Source: JBGOUJ01 sp041477005 (lineage in GTDB: Bacteria > Acidobacteriota > Terriglobia > Bryobacterales > JACQDG01). From it: a stretch of DNA of 7,232 nt. The notes beneath the pieces are model-generated. The model did no database searches and was not told the DNA's origin. It saw nothing but the letters and a program-made list of their open reading frames with translations. How positions within the stretch are numbered: position 1 is the first letter of the stretch; each line of letters begins with the position of its first letter. This document shows, in pieces, positions 6,411 to 7,232 of the stretch. The position numbers and the translations under genes are program-made. The stretch lies in NCBI GenBank assembly GCA_041477005.1, contig JBGOUJ010000399.1, forward strand, positions 1-7,232, written 5' to 3'.

Positions 6411-6453
6411 TCCCATAGGAACTATAGTATTGTTATATTGATATCCCATAGGA
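6411..6453 (+). promoter_or_regulatory. Candidate PadR operator/promoter with two TCCCATAGGA sites
   Basis: TCCCATAGGA occurs at 6411-6420 and again at 6444-6453, 33 bp apart (about three helical turns), bracketing an AT-rich stretch. The 8-bp palindrome ACTATAGT at 6421-6428 abuts the first copy and contains TATAGT (6423-6428), a plausible -10 box with TTCATA (6399-6404) as a weak -35 at 18 bp. TATATT at 6434-6439 is an alternative -10. PadR proteins bind such AT-rich dyads and often repress their own gene, so the sites may be its operators; this is inference. The second copy runs into the GGAGAGG ribosome-binding site (6451-6457), so a bound regulator could block both transcription and translation. 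Confidence 0.45.
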
Positions 6454-6461
6454 GAGGTTCC

Positions 6462-6806
6462 ATGGCTGATAAGGCGGACGTTTGGCAAGGGACCCTCGCG
6501 CTGATGGCGCTGAAGACCATTGAGACGATGGGGCCCCTGCACGGCTACGGCATCGCTCGCCGCATCGAGCAGACGAGCGGGGATCTGTTGTCCGTGAATT
6601 ACGGAACCCTGTATCCGGCCCTGCTTAAATTGGAGCAAGAGGGTTACATCAAATCCGAGTGGGGCGTGTCGGATAACAATCGCAAAGCCAAGTATTACAA
6701 GCTTACGCCCGCGGGCCGGAAGCAACTCAAGAGGCAAGCGCGCGAATGGGAACAGGCGACCGAAATCCTGGCGCGGTTCCTCTCGCCGCAAGGGGAACTC
6801 TTGTGA
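6462..6806 (+). CDS. PadR-family transcriptional regulator (acidobacterial type)
   Basis: The product has 114 residues and reads as a complete PadR regulator with a winged helix-turn-helix. HGYGIARRIEQ (27-37) is the second helix, NYGTLYPALLKLEQEGYIKSEW (46-67) the recognition helix and turn, and KAKYYKLTPAGRKQL (75-89) the wing, followed by a helix that mediates dimerisation. The ATG at 6462 has GGAGAGG 4 nt upstream; a longer frame from TTG 6381 runs through the operator-like repeats and is not supported. In Acidobacteria this type of PadR gene sits just before an ADOP permease gene, and here its TGA overlaps the GTG of an ADOP remnant by 4 bp (GTGA), so the two were co-translated. The gene looks intact while its target is broken. 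Confidence 0.9.
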   Translation: MADKADVWQGTLALMALKTIETMGPLHGYGIARRIEQTSGDLLSVNYGTLYPALLKLEQEGYIKSEWGVSDNNRKAKYYKLTPAGRKQLKRQAREWEQATEILARFLSPQGELL

Positions 6807-6976
6807 GGCGGCTGCGGGCGTGGCTCTCGCGGCTGGGTGGCCTGTTTCACCGGGAGCGGCATTACCGGGAGTTCGCGGAGGAAGTGGAAAGCCATCTCCG
6901 TCAGAAAATCAGCCGTCAGCTTTCAGTTTTCAGCCGTCAGCAACCAGCTCGGGCCGGAGGGGTTGCTGATAGCTGA
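6803..6976 (+). pseudogene. ADOP-type permease gene, truncated after about 34 residues
   Basis: From GTG at 6803 the frame reads MRRLRAWLSRLGGLFHRERHYREFAEEVESHLRQ, which matches the N-terminus of acidobacterial duplicated orphan permeases: a basic amphipathic start, then E-E-x-E-S-H-L. AAGGGGA upstream of the GTG, and the GTGA overlap with the PadR stop, fit the usual pair. ADOP proteins run about 800 residues with MacB-like periplasmic and permease domains. Here, from about 6904, the frame enters the TCAGC repeat, codes 20 or so Ser/Gln/Arg residues and stops at 6974-6976. No permease sequence is seen downstream before the next gene, so the gene has lost nearly everything. Confidence 0.7.
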
Positions 6977-7003
6977 TACTGATGGCTGATAGCTGATGGC
7001 TGA
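6909..7003. repeat. Large imperfect palindrome of TCAGC words
   Basis: The left arm 6909-6945 is built of TCAGC/TCAGT words (TCAGCCGTCAGCTTTCAG and on), and the right arm 6961-7003 is its complement (GCTGATAGCTGATACTGATGG and on). The innermost 9 bp pair perfectly: TCAGCAACC at 6937-6945 with GGTTGCTGA at 6961-6969, around a 15-nt loop. The arms differ by several bases and 6 nt of length, so they have drifted. The repeat begins exactly where the ADOP frame stops resembling its family. Confidence 0.75.
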
Positions 7004-7080
7004 AACCAGCGTAGGAGCGTTTTCAGAATCTACTGGACTATGCCCGGCGGCAGCGGTAGAATCTAAGCCGGTGGTCGGAA

Positions 7081-7124
7081 GGCCGCGGCCGCATGAGCGA
7101 GCCCATTCTGGCTCCTGAATTCTG
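7081..7124. repeat. GGCCGCGGCC palindrome and two ATTCTG words before the Tat gene
   Basis: GGCCGCGGCC at 7081-7090 is a perfect 10-bp palindrome. ATTCTG occurs at 7105-7110 and 7119-7124, with CTCCTGA between, resembling another word family common in such spacers. The copies are few, so this may be chance. Just upstream, 7015-7059 reads ERFQNLLDYARRQR and a stop, perhaps the tail of a lost gene. Confidence 0.25.
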
Positions 7125-7153
7125 ACCTGACTTCGTCATTTCGGAGGCGTTCC

Positions 7154-7232
7154 ATGACTTCCCGCAGAAACTTTTTGAAAGCCGGCGCCGCCGGCAGTTT
7201 GCTCGGCAGCTTCAGCGCCCGCGCCGCCAAGA
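7154..7232 (+). CDS. Start of a twin-arginine (Tat) exported protein
   Basis: ATG at 7154 follows GGAGG at 7143-7147, a good ribosome-binding site 6 nt away. The first 26 codons read MTSRRNFLKAGAAGSLLGSFSARAAK: the S-R-R-N-F-L-K motif of Tat signal peptides, a hydrophobic core and an A-R-A cleavage region. The protein should cross the inner membrane folded, often with a cofactor. The mature part lies beyond the window. Many Acidobacteria proteins with this start belong to oxidoreductase, DUF1501 or sugar-modifying families, but the sequence here cannot choose among them. Confidence 0.75.
   Translation, partial: MTSRRNFLKAGAAGSLLGSFSARAAK

Noticed and set aside
6381..6461. Longer PadR start at TTG 6381
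   Set aside because: It would translate the promoter and operator-like repeats; ATG 6462 has a strong ribosome-binding site and matches the family length.
6909..7003. CRISPR array
   Set aside because: The units are 5-10 nt words without spacers of uniform length, arranged as one palindrome.

Overview
The window looks like a high-GC chromosomal segment from an Acidobacteriota-type bacterium. The strongest clue is at 6462-6976: a PadR-family regulator of the acidobacterial type, overlapped by 4 bp by the N-terminus of an acidobacterial duplicated orphan permease (ADOP). A TonB-dependent receptor, GT-C membrane glycosyltransferases and a twin-arginine-exported protein fit the same kind of host. 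The assignment is inference from gene content; no rRNA or tRNA gene was seen.

Left half (1-5195) is compact and intact. It starts with the C-terminal barrel of a TonB-dependent receptor (1-548), then a spacer of about 260 bp. A 564-residue GT39/ArnT-like membrane glycosyltransferase follows (806-2500). It converges, with only 8 bp between stop codons, on a minus-strand pair: a polytopic GT-C-like membrane protein (5195-3822) and, 5 bp downstream, a secreted protein with propeller-like repeats (3816-2509). A long stem-loop at 2539-2565 sits where a terminator for the convergent pair would be expected.

Right half (5196-7153) is scarred. It holds a small membrane-anchored protein (5878-5405) and two gene remnants joined upstream of it: about 14 codons resembling the start of a DUF1080 protein, then the C-terminus of an SGNH/GDSL hydrolase that carries its own 1-base frameshift. 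After about 375 bp without a gene come the intact PadR gene and an ADOP gene cut off after about 34 residues. The spacers here carry short-word repeats, each built differently: CGCAAAG-type (5281-5355), TCTTGCC (6302-6339), TCAGC-type (6909-7003) and possibly ATTCTG (7105-7124). The window ends with the first 26 codons of a Tat-exported protein (7154 onward).

How the genes might work together: the two GT-C-like proteins, the propeller protein and the small anchored protein are all predicted at or outside the inner membrane, so a role in modifying an extracytoplasmic glycan, lipid or protein is possible; no substrate can be read from the sequence. The PadR gene would normally control its ADOP partner, but here the partner is destroyed, leaving an apparently orphan regulator. 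I found no CRISPR array, complete insertion sequence or defence system. The most unusual content is the cluster of word repeats and gene scars on the right.
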